This document shows, in pieces, positions 12,474-23,688 of a stretch of DNA of 64,000 nt. The translations under genes were made by a program, and so were the position numbers. The stretch lies in the NCBI GenBank assembly GCA_963575645.1, contig OY754466.1, positions 20,376,001 to 20,440,000 on the forward strand, read 5' to 3'. The DNA comes from Xanthostigma xanthostigma (Eukaryota > Arthropoda > Insecta > Raphidioptera > Raphidiidae). A model generated the notes under the pieces. That model did no database searches and was not told the origin of the DNA. It saw only the letters and a program-made list of their open reading frames with translations. Each line of letters starts with the position of its first letter. The first letter of the stretch is position 1.

Positions 12474-12572
12474 AATGAAATCAATTTTTCAGACATTATT
12501 ATTAACAAATTATATAATTATAATTCAATTAAACAACGTTTCGATCTGGGTTTAGGTATCTTTATCAGACAG
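12474..12572 (-). repeat. Penelope-like terminal fragment C3
   Basis: Third member of the C set: 'tcaatttttcagacattatt', 'aattataattcaatta', 'acgtttcgatctgggtttag', 'tcttta'. More diverged at its right end than C1 and C2. Confidence 0.35.
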
Positions 12573-13733
12573 CGCACAATACTGCTATCTTTTAAATTTT
12601 ATTAGCGCCGTTTCAACCGAACTAATTCTTTTCTCAGTGTAAAAAAGTTCATCAAAGTCGAGTTTCTATAATGTTTAGTTATTATAATGGCTGCTAAACT
12701 TAATTAGGAAACCCCTGAACAATTATTGCACTGTCCGCGTAATCTTAAATGTAACACTGCTTAAACATTTGAAGGTTCGATAATTATTGTTTTCAAAATA
12801 CACATTTTTAACAAACTGTTTTATGCAAGTATGCAATTTTTGTTTGTATTTAACCAGTAGAAGTAAAAAGTGCACGATTCGTCAAGGTTAATGCATGTAA
12901 TAAGAACGAAGTGTGTATTTAATTGCTAATCAACTTTTTGTGCAATATACTGTGTATTGTATACATAATATCAGGGCAGGATTTATGGATGAGTCCCAGG
13001 GCGATACATTCATCGACATTAAAAAAAATAAATATTCCTTGTTATTTCATTAATTCACGCTACGTCGCTACAAGCTGGAAACGTTACCAATGAGTTACAA
13101 CTTAAACACTTTGAAGGCAGAAGACTCCATTCTATTTATGTCTCATTAAAAAGACAAGTTCATGATTGGAGTGTAAATTGGTATCGCTAAAGAAATCGTT
13201 ATAAAATCGGTTAGAATTATTTTTTTTTCAAAAATTCCAACGGGATACTAAAGTTGAATGAATTTGTGATTTTTCTGGCTTTGTCCGACCAGCGAAACCC
13301 GTTTGTGAAAAAAATGGCGCAATTTGCAATTAAGGAAACAAAAAAAGTGATCGTTAATTACTTGAGAAGTAATTGACCGATGACGCTAAAATTATTCATG
13401 CATGTTTGGGTCAACATAGACATCATTTTCGAAATTTTCAGCCATCTATGTGCGGTCATTTTTTAGTAAAAAATAGTGAAAAAAACGTGTTTTTTTAATT
13501 TTCGGGGCTATTTGCAAGTTAACAATAATTGCACTTGGCGACCTCTGTGAGTGCTCATTTTTTAGGAAATTTTATAAGGAACAACTTTCTCGACGCATAT
13601 GCTATACTAAAAGTCAAGAGGAACGGAGATATTAAAGGAAATAGAGAAAAAAGCACTATTTTCGTCACTAATTGTCAATTATAAAATCAAGCACACCAAC
13701 AATTTGTAAGCAAACTTAGGGGGTTGAACTACA
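12573..13733. other. AT-rich, no gene seen
   Basis: No element ends or coding stretch recognised. About 13240-13640 has somewhat higher complexity ('ggctttgtccgaccagcgaa') and may be an old retroelement tail, but no partner copy is in the window. Confidence 0.35.
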
Positions 13734-13741
13734 CCCTAAAA

Positions 13742-14277
13742 CAGAGGTTCCCAAACTTTTTTTGCCTCGTAGACCACTTGCCATGTTTTTCGGTTTTGGG
13801 TAGATCCCCTGCTTATCTGATATTGATTTTTTGCAAATTCATTAGTTTCAAATGTATTTTTGACAACCGGTATAGTGCTACTAACTTTGAACGATTTAAA
13901 TTTATAACGGTAGTGAAATGTAGTGCGAAATGTTGAATTTTATACATTTATTAATTAGATTCAAATTAAACGAATCAAATTAAAATTTACTTACTGTTAC
14001 ATAAAATAACTAAGCAAAAAATAAATGCTTTTAGTGTGAGGGATGAACCTGATGCTTTAATAATAAATTTTCAACATTTGGCATCAATTTAGTTAGATTT
14101 AATTTTAAATCTCTTCGGTTAACGATGTCCAGTTTGTTTCTTTTTTGGTTAGGAAATTCACTATCGTTGATCCCATTTTCATTTCATGGACCCCCAATTT
14201 TTTTCCCGCTGACATGGACCCCTTGCAAGTTGTCGTCGACCCCTGGGGGTCGATATAGACCACTTTGGGAATCACTG
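13742..14277 (-). mobile_element. hAT-type MITE, copy 2 (536 bp, 8-bp TSD)
   Basis: Inverted sister of 9703-10201. Ends CAGAGGTTCCCAAACTTT and, inverted, CAGTGATTCCCAAAGTGG. Flanked by a perfect 8-bp duplication CCCTAAAA at 13734-13741 and 14278-14285. Insides align with copy 1 throughout, for example 'cttgcaagttgtcgtcgacc' and 'acttgccatgtttttcggtt'. Frames at 13724-13936 and 14105-14302 are by-products. Confidence 0.93.
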
Positions 14278-14487
14278 CCCTAAAACGAAGCGATTCTAAC
14301 AATAATCTCGCCTGTGCCCGAAAAATACACCCAAAACTCCTCGCCGTCTTGCCTATTAAGTTTAAAATTTAGTTTCGATCAGTTGAAATTTGAATAATTC
14401 GATTTTTCCTTCTGATGCCCCCAAATATGATCGTTCGAAAATTTTTCAAAAGATTTTAAAAAAATGTTCCCTGTTGTAAGCTTTACG

Positions 14488-14700
14488 TTATAATTTAAGT
14501 GAACCCTTCACTTCTTCTGGTAATATAAGATCATATATAAATGCCGAAGAACAAGTGTAATGGCATATTTTCCAAATCTTCTTGGTGTCCGGGCTTATAG
14601 ACACTGATTCATTGATATTTTTACCTGACATTTCGTCCACAACTGCGGTAGATATTATCAAAGGCCACATGGGCAGCAAGCGAAGTGTCCTTACACGCGG
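14488..14700 (-). pseudogene. Transposase-tail remnant, related to 26.6 kb
   Basis: A 63-codon minus frame whose DNA is clearly homologous to 26580-26700 on the plus strand: 'cctttgataatatctaccgc', 'gtggacgaaatgtcaggta', 'gcccg', 'aagaagattt'. The 26 kb copy lies 3' of a pogo-like transposase remnant, so this is likely the C-terminal or 3' region of a related element. Residues include STAVVDEMSG and PDTKKIW. The upstream minus-strand frames are broken, with no DDE motif visible. Not a host gene. Family assignment is inference. Confidence 0.4.
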
Positions 14701-16850
14701 CTTCCTTCTTTTATGTACAGCGGGTTGGTGTTTTCTGCTCTTCTGTGAATAATCAGTTTTGTATGCCTCGAAGCTGGTATTAAGGTTTTACATAACGATT
14801 CTGGTTTTCATTTTTTTGACCGAAACTCTGCATTTCTATGGTCTTCCTGTGTATGCGCGGATAGTAACTACATGTTCCGTCTATAATATTGGTTTCTTCG
14901 AACAGGATCTTGTGGTTATCTAGTCTCTTTTGTGGTCTTTTTTTGAAAGAACGTCAAGTTTCGTCGAAAAAAGCAATAATATATTTTGCCCCCTTTTTTG
15001 GCCTCCCCGAATTAACTCTATACCACCCCTGGCCGGGCATTTTTATTTTTTACGTTCATTAGAAGCCCCTTTACAATTTTCAATGATAGGAGTTCTATCT
15101 ACAATTAATACACATTCTAAATCTAATTTGCCTGCACTATATTTCAAGTCAATGTTACAAATAAATTTGAAAATTTAAATTTTATGTAAGGCAAAGTTCT
15201 TTTTCAAAATAAAGAGGCAGTGTTGAAAGTGAAATTACCTGTTACCTCTACTGATTATAATCCACATTAATTCTGTAGATATTATAAGACGTGCAGTGGC
15301 CTAATAATAGGGTGGCAGGACGGGCAAAATGCCACGGGCTCCCGGTCGGATGGGGCCCCCAGTTCGAGAGGGATTTTAACACTTATTATTACAATGGACC
15401 TCAAACAGGATAGTTACGCCACTGAGTACGTGCATCAACTGCATACAGATTACTGAAAAGGAATAATTAAGTTTGATACAAAGAAAAATTGGGTTTGGTT
15501 TTTCCAAAAATAAGAAATAAAATCTTAGACGGGTACAAGTTTTCACTTCGCTAGTTTTTATGTTTTATTTTAAACTTGCCAAGTAAAAACTTTGACTCTT
15601 CTTAGATCTCACTTCTATTTTTCAGAAAAGTCGCTAAACCCACTTGTTCTTTGTAATCGAACTTTGTCTTTTTTTCACGCATTTATGTTTATCGTTGGGA
15701 AACTTGCAGGTTGTCTAATTTGTCAGCTGTACACCATTGTCTGCAAAACAGTTAGTGCGTATGGTTCGAAATTCGACCGCTAAGGTTGCCACCCTATTAG
15801 TCATTTCTCCATTTTATTTAAGAAATACCGTTGAAAATAAGAATTATTTTTATTATGAATAAAAGAACAAAATTACATTTTTTTTTATTTTGAGAGGTGT
15901 GTTTTCGACGCCTTAAGACGCGCGCCACAGGGTGTGTGCAATAGTTTTGCTATATTAAAATGTGTATGTGATGTTTCAATTTAGGTGATAATTAAGTTTC
16001 ATAAAAAAACGCAATATATGTATAACACCTAAACCACTTGTACATTGTAATACTGTTCAGCCCCTGAAACGTTGAAGAGTATTTTGTTGACATATGAAAC
16101 TAGAAACTAGTAACTAGACGATTGTCGAGCACTCGAACTTAATTGTCAGTTTTGCAGAACAATAGGAGTTTGTGATAGGAAACCACAATCAATAAATCTG
16201 TGTCTATCTGTATCTATTGTATTAATTTAATTATACATCCGCGTCAGTTTGAAAATAATTAAATAACAAAATTCATTTTGAAATGTTTTAGTTGAATTAT
16301 TTTTGATACAAAATACTTCCTGAAGATATTTTATCAAAAACCTTTCTTATTCTCGGAAATAAAAATTAGCGAACAAAAACAATAAACCCACCTTTTAAAA
16401 AACAGTACCTACTTTCGATTTTTACAACAAAGTGTATTCATTAGGTAATTGGTCATAAAATTCAAAGTTCATTCTTTGTTTTTGTTTAGAAATAATTGCT
16501 TGTTTTCCCTGCTAATGAATCACTAACTTTTTAGTAAGGCAAAGTAAAACATAAGACAATATATTATTGTTCATATACGTTCAGTAGTTTCAAATAACTG
16601 CAATGTGCATGTATTTAGTATTTTGGTTTTCTTTTTCTCTCTTTGAATATAATGGGGTAATCGCACGTATCAAAATTTGGTAATTGGTAATTGGTAATAT
16701 CAGAGCCAGATTTAAGAGTAAGCAAACTAGGTACGTGTCTAGGGGTTCGCTCACAAAATATACTTAAAATTAGATTTTGCCATTCTCACTTTACAAATGG
16801 ATAATGGTAATAAATTAGGTCAAAATTAACTGTTCGGAATTTTACATCAT
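14701..16850. other. Unassigned; one GC-rich repeat scrap
   Basis: About 15295-15375 repeats the 2222-2310 scrap ('aataatagggtggcaggacg', 'ccacgggctcccgg'). Short frames at 14930-15178 and 15592-15783 show no domain. The remainder is AT-rich. Confidence 0.35.
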
Positions 16851-17125
16851 TTTTTACCCGACTACGGCGAAACAAAAAGGCGGGTTATGATTTTTTACCA
16901 GTGTTATGTATGTGGGTATGTATGTATCATCCATTCCCTCAGCTTCTAAGCGACAATTTGACAAATGAGGTGGGTATCGTTGGAAGCGCTTTGATCGTCC
17001 GCTGGTTATAGGTTTATAGGGTTATATGGCGCCCTCTAGAGAACATAGGTAGCACCTATGTTTTTTTTTTAGTTCATGACTATGTACCTATTAGGTAATT
17101 TTTTTTTAATGAAGCCGTGTAGGGT
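16851..17125 (+). mobile_element. Lepidopteran ACCCGACTACGGC repeat fragment
   Basis: Starts 'tacccgactacggcgaaaca', then 'gcgggttatgattttttacc', 'gtatgtatgtatcatccatt', a series I recognise from many lepidopteran genomes as a dispersed non-coding element. The 3' limit is uncertain, and it runs into the foldback that follows. Confidence 0.55.
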
Positions 17126-17727
17126 ATCAAACGTAAAAAATGGTTTTTATTCTCTAAGACGTTTGACCTGTATCGTCCTCACAGATTAATAGAGGAACAG
17201 ATTTTTTCACAAAATATGCTTTTTGGATTCGGGGATCCTCAAAACAAAAAATAATTTAAATAAAAAGTAATTTCAATAAAAATTAAGTTCAAAAACTAAA
17301 ACCCGACTACTGAAAAGTATGAAACAAGAAAATATTCTCATCTAAGGATAGCCGTGGTCGTATGCCACCTCATATATGTATATGGTCATAAGACGCCCTC
17401 TAGATGTATAACGTTATGCACTTTACCCTAAAGCTTATGATCGCTTTCTATAATTGTTAAAATGTATTGTTTTGTTAAGGTGGGCGGCATACAACCACGG
17501 CTGTTCTCAGATGAGAATATTTTCTTGTTTCATACTTTTTAGAGCGTGATTTTGCAGTAGTCGGGACTCGAGTTTTAATATTTAAATTATTTTTCGTTTT
17601 GAGGTTCCCCGAATCCAAAAAACATATTTTGAGAAAAAGTCTGTTCTGTTCGTCTGTTAATCTATGAGCACGATACAGGTCAAACGTCTTAGAGAATCGA
17701 AACCAAATTTTTGCAGGACGTTTGACG
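17126..17727. mobile_element. Foldback element G (~600 bp, nested arms)
   Basis: Outer arms 17126-17235 and 17615-17727 are reverse complements ('ttctctaagacgtttgacct', 'ttttggattcggggatcctc'). Inner arms 17305-17370 and 17490-17570 pair as well ('gaaacaagaaaatattctca', 'gtggtcgtatgcc'). The GTTTGACCTGTATCG and 'tggattcgggg' words recur at 54790-54880, so the end module is shared with other families. No transposase. The 65-codon frame at 17664-17861 is a by-product. Confidence 0.75.
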
Positions 17728-18022
17728 TGTCGAAAGGAAAAGCTCTATTATTTTTGGAGAAACAGGTATGCGCCATTATGTTGATTTTTTCTTTCTATTA
17801 CAATGGTATACTTCTCATAACGGTTTATTATCGATACCTAATATTATATCAATTATTATGACTACTGCAGAGGCTCTATGACAAAGAACATTTTTTTTTG
17901 TGCTTAATAAAAAAACTATGTGCTTATTCCTATAGGAATTTATTTGTGAGTCAGGTATCTGCTTACAAAATTTGAAGACATTTTATGCAATAATAATGAG
18001 TCAATGACGCTTTAGGTATCTA

Positions 18023-18426
18023 TTAAGAGTATTCGTCCCTGCAAATACCCCCTGCACCCTTCATCTCAAATCTTTCTCTCCCGACGCTATTTTTAAAGCT
18101 AGAGGGTTCTGGTAAACGCCAAATGAAAGACAAAGATTCAGACTACAGATCCTTCAGGCAAATTTTTTGAAAAAAAAATTCCTGAAAAAACTTACAACCT
18201 TTTGAAAAAAATAATAAGTTACGTAATATTTCACACGTAGGCGAAACTGTTTTTCAAAAAATTCGCCTGAAGGATATGTAGTCTGATTCTTTGTTTTTCA
18301 TTTGGCGTTTACCAGAACCCTCTAGCTTTAAAAATAGCGTCGGGAGAGCGCGAACCGTTTTTAGGCGAGGGGAAAAGATTTGAGATGAAGGGTGCAGGGG
18401 GTATTTGCAGGGACGAATACTCTTAA
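18023..18426. mobile_element. TTAA-flanked foldback MITE P1 (piggyBac-like)
   Basis: Almost fully palindromic: left GAGTATTCGTCCCTGCAAAT, right the complement, arms about 150-170 bp, small AT-rich centre. Both ends abut TTAA (18023-18026 and 18423-18426), the piggyBac target. The left arm lacks a short piece present in the right arm ('gcgaaccgtttttaggcgag'), so the arms differ by a deletion. The frame at 18254-18547 is a by-product. Confidence 0.85.
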
Positions 18427-19794
18427 AAATAATACTAAACTTGAAATATGAATTTCTTCTAGGCACTACATAACTACCTGGAGCAATACAACAAAAAAAT
18501 TCTTTATTAATTTCAGTAAACCTGCCAACTTCTGACATAAGTGACAAATATTGGGCTATAAATCTACCATTGTATTAATGGAGCTGTCAATAACAGTGAA
18601 ATCCTAAAAACGATTCTTTCGTTTTCTTATTGTTTCAGGCATACAGCAAAGCAGTAAGTGAAACAGGCTACGACTAATTAGCAAGCTAGAAGGATCAAGT
18701 TGTCTTAAGCGTTACCTCATATTAATTACATCGCTGATTATCGCATGAAAAGGATGGAAAAATATACATAAAACAAAGTTGAACAATATCACTATGTAAT
18801 ACAAAAAATAGTGATAAAAACAGACAGCTCGTGTGCTACATCTTTCATTTGCTGTCCTGCTCAGATGAAAACGATATCATACTATAACAAAACTGCTCTT
18901 TGTTGTGGTGTAAAATATATTTAATTGCAATAATAAAATGTTGACAAAAATAAATAAACAATAAATTAAAATTACTCCTCTTATAATATAACAAAAATGA
19001 AATAGAAATAATGTAACAAATAAAACAACTTCTAAGTAATAAAAATACATAAAACACTATATAGGTACAAAAAAATGCCAAATGGGTGTATCTTTTGAAC
19101 ATGTGCATTCTTTTGCGCAAAGAAACTTATTTTGTAGCAAAACTCACTAGTCGTCAAAAAAATCTATTTTCACGCAGACAAGCAAAACACATTATAAATT
19201 TATGTAGCTATCTAGGTATTTATATACGAGCTCAATGATTTATGTCTAGCGACCGAACACTGTATAGTTAGCACTATGCTGTCTCAACTGTGTTTGACCT
19301 GTGAACTATAGGCGCGGTCTATACGGATATAATGTGTGTATCCTATGCCATATTTCTCGAATGTTCCAAACTCTTCTACCTGCTTCCACCAATACGCACA
19401 CCGCCAGTGGCGTGCATAACAATAGGATATAAGACCGCGCATACTTTACAAGCATGGAGCAGCACGATCAGCACAGCACAGATCTGTAATCTGTACGATA
19501 TTGCACATTAGACCAGCGCAAATCAGCAGCTGTTAGTGCAGATTTCGTGTGAGGCAGACATTATGCAGTTTTCAAGTAGTTTTATCAATGCAAATTAATT
19601 TATGAAAACGACACATCTCTATAGCACACTCGATCGGTCCAGCACGGCTAGACAGAAATTGTCGGCGACTGACTGACGATCGTTGCTGGTTGAAGGTGTG
19701 AGCGAACGTGCGCTACTCCGTAAATATCATTACCCTCACAGACTTTTCTGGTGCGTGTTGTGCTAATCGTGCTTAATAGCTGTGCTAGTTGTGC
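18427..19794. other. Unassigned
   Basis: No gene. About 19240-19520 is richer in GC and holds a rough inverted word ('gcgcggtctatacggatata' against 'ggatataagaccgcgc' near 19435). The minus frame 18845-19120 is Tyr/Phe/Ile-rich with no domain. Confidence 0.35.
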
Positions 19795-20222
19795 TTAAGA
19801 GTATTCATCCCTGCAAACACCCCTTGCACCCTTCATCTCAAATCTTTTCCCCTCGCCTAAAAACGGTTCGCGCTCTCCCGACGCTATTTTTAAAGCTAGG
19901 GGGTTCTGGTAAACGCCAAATGAAAGACAAAGAATCAGACTACAGATCCTTCAGGCGAATTTTTTGAAAAAAAGTTTCTGAAAAAAATGACAACCTTTTG
20001 AAAAAAATAATAAGTTACGTAATATTTCACACGTAGGCGAAACTGTTTTTCAAAAAATTCGCCTGAAGGATCTGTAGTCTGATTCTTTGTCTTTCATTTG
20101 GCGTTTACCAGAACCCTCTAGCTTTAAAAATAGCGTCGGGAGAGCGCGAACCGTTTTTAGGCGAGGGGAAAAGATTTGAGATGAAGGGTGCAGGGGGTGT
20201 TTGCAGGGACGAATACTCTTAA
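19795..20222. mobile_element. TTAA-flanked foldback MITE P2 (428 bp)
   Basis: Second copy of P1, with both arms complete (each includes 'cctaaaaacggttcgcgctc' or its complement). TTAA lies at 19795-19798 and 20219-20222. It is over 90% like P1 by eye. The word 'ttaatagctgtgc' occurs just upstream (19773) and again directly after the element, so the landing site was itself a short local repeat. Confidence 0.88.
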
Positions 20223-20354
20223 TAGCTGTGCGCGATCTTTAAATATCACAGCCACAAACTCACATAATATGAAAATTCTCATATAAACAAAGAAAAATGT
20301 CAATGTTATATGACAAAAGACATTTAAAGTCAAAAAACAAACAATTATAAATAA

Positions 20355-20585
20355 AAAATTAAAAATGTGTTACGAAAATGTATTACAGAAGTGAAACTTC
20401 TAGTTGCAAATCATACGATTGCATTTGGACAAGTGGAAAACATGTGTTATATTTTCACGTTCAGATTAACTTGTACAGACGAAATATCTGAACGTGAAAT
20501 TCCACTTGTTCACATGCAATCATATAATTTGCAACTAGAAGTTTCACCTCTGTAATGCATTCTCGTAACACATTTTTAATTTTTT
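20355..20585. repeat. Foldback, ~90-bp arms
   Basis: Left arm 'attaaaaatgtgttacgaaa', 'gtgaaacttctagttgcaaa', 'tcacgttcaga' and the exact or near-exact complement on the right, with a short loop near 20470-20485. No partner copy in the window. Confidence 0.8.
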
Positions 20586-20745
20586 CGCAGGTTTACTGCA
20601 AATAATGAGTAATAAAACAAGCAGACAACAAAATTTTCGCAGGCGTTTGTAGAGCCTCTAAGAAAGACCTAAAATTAAACCCTGTACAATAAATATCTAT
20701 ATTGACTTACTTTTACCTAAAATATTCGTTTTGAGAAGAAATTTC

Positions 20746-21059
20746 ACCAATCGATAGGTGCCTAAAGCTCAGTTTTGAACCTTAGGGCCCCTAAAAGGTC
20801 TAAAATTGTCCAGAGTTGAATAATCTTAATTTGAATTTGGTTACTTAATATTATCTAAAATACTTTTTTCGGGATGAAATTTTACAAATTAGTACTTCAC
20901 AAGGCCCTAGGGCCCAATTTAGAAATTTATAAAATTTCATCCTGAAAAAATTTATTTAAGATAATATTAAATACATAACCGAGTTCAAATTAAGATTTAT
21001 TCAACTTTTAGATCTTTTTAGGGGCTTTACAAAGGGGCCTTAAGGTTCAAAATCGATTA
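20746..21059. repeat. Foldback, ~130-bp arms, diverged
   Basis: Left 'gttttgaaccttagggcccc', 'ttgaataatcttaatttgaa', 'ttaatattatctaaa' pairs with right 'aagataatattaaatac', 'caaattaagatttattcaac', 'ggggccttaaggttcaaaat'. Arms differ by many substitutions, so it is older than P1 and P2. The centre carries 'aaggccctagggccc', itself palindromic. Confidence 0.7.
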
Positions 21060-21425
21060 ATTAAATATCTCCTAGAAAGGGCCTGAGATTTAAAAAAAAT
21101 ACTAACAAGTATTCGTATGTAAAATTTTCCGCAGAATTCGAATATAAAAAAGTATGGTCCCCAATTAAAATTTCTAAGTTGGGTCCTATGGTACCCTTTT
21201 AGAGTCCTCGGGCCCAAAATCTAATTGTGCCAGTCGATAGACAAGAAAAAGCTATTAAAAAAAGGGTAGTATTTAAACGAGTGACTGTAAATTACAATTT
21301 TGGGTGACAAACATAATCAATTTGGGTTACTGTATTAATAAGTGAGCGACTGACTGCGCGTGACGAGAAAATAATAGTTGGGTGACTAAATTACTAAGTG
21401 ATCGACTAAATTACTAAGTTGTTAA

Positions 21426-21531
21426 CAGTTAATTGTTTGAATAGAGCTGCGTTTTCTAAAAAATATATATTTAATTGACTGTCAATTAAATATACATTTT
21501 TTAGAAAACGCAGTTCTATTCAAACAATTAA
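21426..21531. repeat. Hairpin with ~50-bp arms
   Basis: 'aacagttaattgtttgaata', 'gcgttttctaaaaaatatat' on the left, with complement on the right. The turn is at the palindrome 'ttaattgactgtcaattaa'. Sits inside the 21288-22000 element. Confidence 0.85.
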
Positions 21532-21538
21532 CTACTTA

Positions 21539-21760
21539 ATTCGCATACCCCGTTATCGTTCACCCCGGAATTGTTTTTTTAAAAACTCCACATTTGCCCC
21601 TTCCCGTTTCTCTGCCAGACAATTCGCAAACCCCTTTATTGTTCACCCCGGAATTACAATTCGCATACCCGTTTATCTTTCACCCCGGAATTTTTTTTTA
21701 TAAACTCCACCTTTGCCCCATCGCGTTTCACTGCGAGACAATTCGCATACCCCTTTATCA
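21539..21760 (+). repeat. 81-bp tandem repeat, ~2.7 units
   Basis: Unit starts ATTCGCATACCCC at about 21539, 21620, 21658 and 21739. Unit lengths are 81, 38 (truncated) and 81 bp, then a partial. Each holds 'tttatc(g/t)ttcaccccgg' and most hold 'tttgcccc'. The frame 21594-21788 reads through it and is not a gene. Confidence 0.75.
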
Positions 21761-22057
21761 AAAAAGCGGTGGTTTTCAATCTTCATGAAAATGTGAGTTT
21801 TAAGTTGTAGGTAGTCTCAAAGTGAAAAAAAAATAATAAAAAGTAAAAACAAAAGAAGATATCTGCTTCAATATTACCGAAGGCATTCTAGTCGCTCACT
21901 TAGTAATTTAGTCGCTCTCTTAGTAATTTAGTCACCCAACTATTATTTTAATATCTCAAGTTATTAAAACAGTATCCCATCATCAGTCACCAAATTTTTT
22001 TTTTATTCGACCGTTTTATAATTCCCCTTAAAAAAACATTTTAACATGTTGTCCGGC

Positions 22058-22459
22058 TTACCTAATGAGAAATATTAAGTCGTTATATATTATAAACAGC
22101 GAAATATTAAAAAATTCAAATGAGAGATCAGTGACTGTTCTGAACCTTCGTTGAGAATGTTTGTGCTTCACTTTTACGAAAACCCCCGTCAGTTCTTGGC
22201 TACTACATTTTGAGTATTTATCAGTTTGAAACAAATCGGGTACATTTGCCATCATCTTGACTTTCGCTGCACACATAATATTGCGACAACAAACATTTTT
22301 TCCATCCTTATGTCTCTGTACACAGTAAGTACAAAGCTCCCGTAACAACCGAGTCTTTGTATTTGACGGATATCCGCACACCTTGCTTACAGGAACGTTC
22401 ACAAAGGAAACTGTTCCCTTATTCATACAAAACAGATACAACACTGTACACACAAACAA
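22058..22459 (-). CDS. Uncharacterised Cys-rich open frame (133 codons)
   Basis: Longest uninterrupted frame in the left half of the window; I do not recognise it. Codons 1-65 look more protein-like than the T-rich tail. A hydrophobic start (MFVCTVLYLFCM) leads to a cysteine cluster of the form C-x2-C-x9-C-C-x4-C around residues 43-60 (CTYCVQRHKDGKNVCC, then IMC), followed by basic and serine-rich sequence. The last 25 residues (from about FEFFNIS) are AT-driven and may be past a splice site or past the real end. The spacing faintly resembles the Cys-rich tail of piggyBac transposases, but the later Cys/His pairs of that domain are absent. The start context is not informative, and no promoter or polyadenylation signal was identified. 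It may be a transposon remnant or chance. Confidence 0.25.
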   Translation of the reverse strand: MFVCTVLYLFCMNKGTVSFVNVPVSKVCGYPSNTKTRLLRELCTYCVQRHKDGKNVCCRNIMCAAKVKMMANVPDLFQTDKYSKCSSQELTGVFVKVKHKHSQRRFRTVTDLSFEFFNISLFIIYNDLIFLIR

Positions 22460-22790
22460 AATATATAAACGACGCAGGTGTTGGAACGTATGCTAATTCT
22501 TAATGTTCGTCTTACAAATATTTACGGTAAATAGATATTAATTAATTATTATCGGCGGTTTAAAAATAAAAGGGCCCAGTCGATATTTTTAGTTGAAATC
22601 TTATAAACATACCAAAACTTCGTATTATTTTATAAACATATACAATTATTGTTATTTTCAGTTTACTGTAAAATACAGAGGTGGTTTATAAACAACGAAA
22701 AGAGCATTATAATTAATAACAAAAATGTTATTTTTGGGGTTCTGTACCTCAAAAGGAAAAAAAAATTGGGAGCCGTCGTGAGAGGCCTGG

Positions 22791-23688
22791 CTAGGGTTAC
22801 CAGGCCCTAAAATACAAAAGTCGGACTCGGCGCTGCATTAAGCCCGACATTTTGCCCTAAAAACCGGGCATATCTTTTTTAAAAGCCAAACATACCTTTT
22901 TAAAGTCGTACATACGTGTTTAAATCTAGATATCACATTTAAAATTAAAAAAAAAACAAAAATCCATTGATCAATTGATCAATGGATTTTTGTTTAAAAA
23001 AAAAATCTTCGACTACAATTAAACTAAAAACTTTTCTTTGTTTTATCGAATTTGGATGAACCAGCACAAAGTTATGACGGTCACCGTAAAGCATTACCTA
23101 CTTGTGAGAGGGGTCCAACAGATGGCTATAACTTTGACCAAAATTATTTTTTTTATTGAAAATTTAGTGAAGTCAAGTTGAACTATTATTAGCTTTATAA
23201 AATAAATTAAATTTTGTCGAAATTTTTTTTTTTATTTTTTCATGCCTCTGACTGCCTCTAGCCCCTTAAACAATATAAATAATTCGTTCCCCGCCCCAAA
23301 ATGTTTCTGATTTTCAATAATATAAAAAAACTAAATTAAAAAAAAAATCATCAAAATCGGAGCTGCTTCTGCCGAGTTCGAAGTTTTGCCTGTTTTATGT
23401 ATTCATTAACGCGACTATTAGTAGATAAGTAAAAAATAAACAAACAAATATAGCTCTTTTAACAAAATACAAAAAAAATAAAAATTTTCGTTAACAAAAT
23501 CAAAAAACTATCCATTCTTTTGAATACAAACAAAACGATTTTTATTAAAAATTAACAATTTCAAACTCTTGAAAAATATCAAAAAGTCTATGATTAAAAG
23601 TATACACAGATCAAAAGCTAACAAAAGCCGGACACGTAAATATTTAGCCGGACACGACTGTAAAAAGCCGGACACCTGGCAACCCTAG
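22791..23688. mobile_element. Element with CTAGGGTT(A/G)CCAGG inverted ends (898 bp)
   Basis: Left end CTAGGGTTACCAGGCCC and inverted right end CTAGGGTTGCCAGGTGTCCG. Sub-terminal 'agccggacac' and 'gccgggcata'-type words repeat near both ends. The interior is AT-rich and non-coding, with a perfect hairpin at about 22962-23005 ('aaatccattgatcaattg' and complement). The right-end fragment also occurs at 9618-9682. The superfamily is not settled because no clean target duplication is visible. Confidence 0.65.

Larger units (their letters stand above)
21288..22000. mobile_element. Composite foldback with internal hairpin and tandem repeat
   Basis: Outer arms 21288-21422 and 21889-22000 pair: 'aataatagttgggtgactaa', 'ttactaagtgatcgactaaa' on the left, the complement on the right. 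Each arm holds a small duplication of 'gactaaattactaag(t/a)g'. Inside lie a hairpin (21426-21531) and an 81-bp tandem repeat (21539-21760). Similar 'agtgactaaa' wording occurs at 45-60 and 23740-23830. Non-coding. Confidence 0.65.

Noticed and set aside
18254..18547. 97-codon minus-strand frame and its 61-codon twin at 19782
   Set aside because: Both read through the arms of the TTAA-flanked palindromes.
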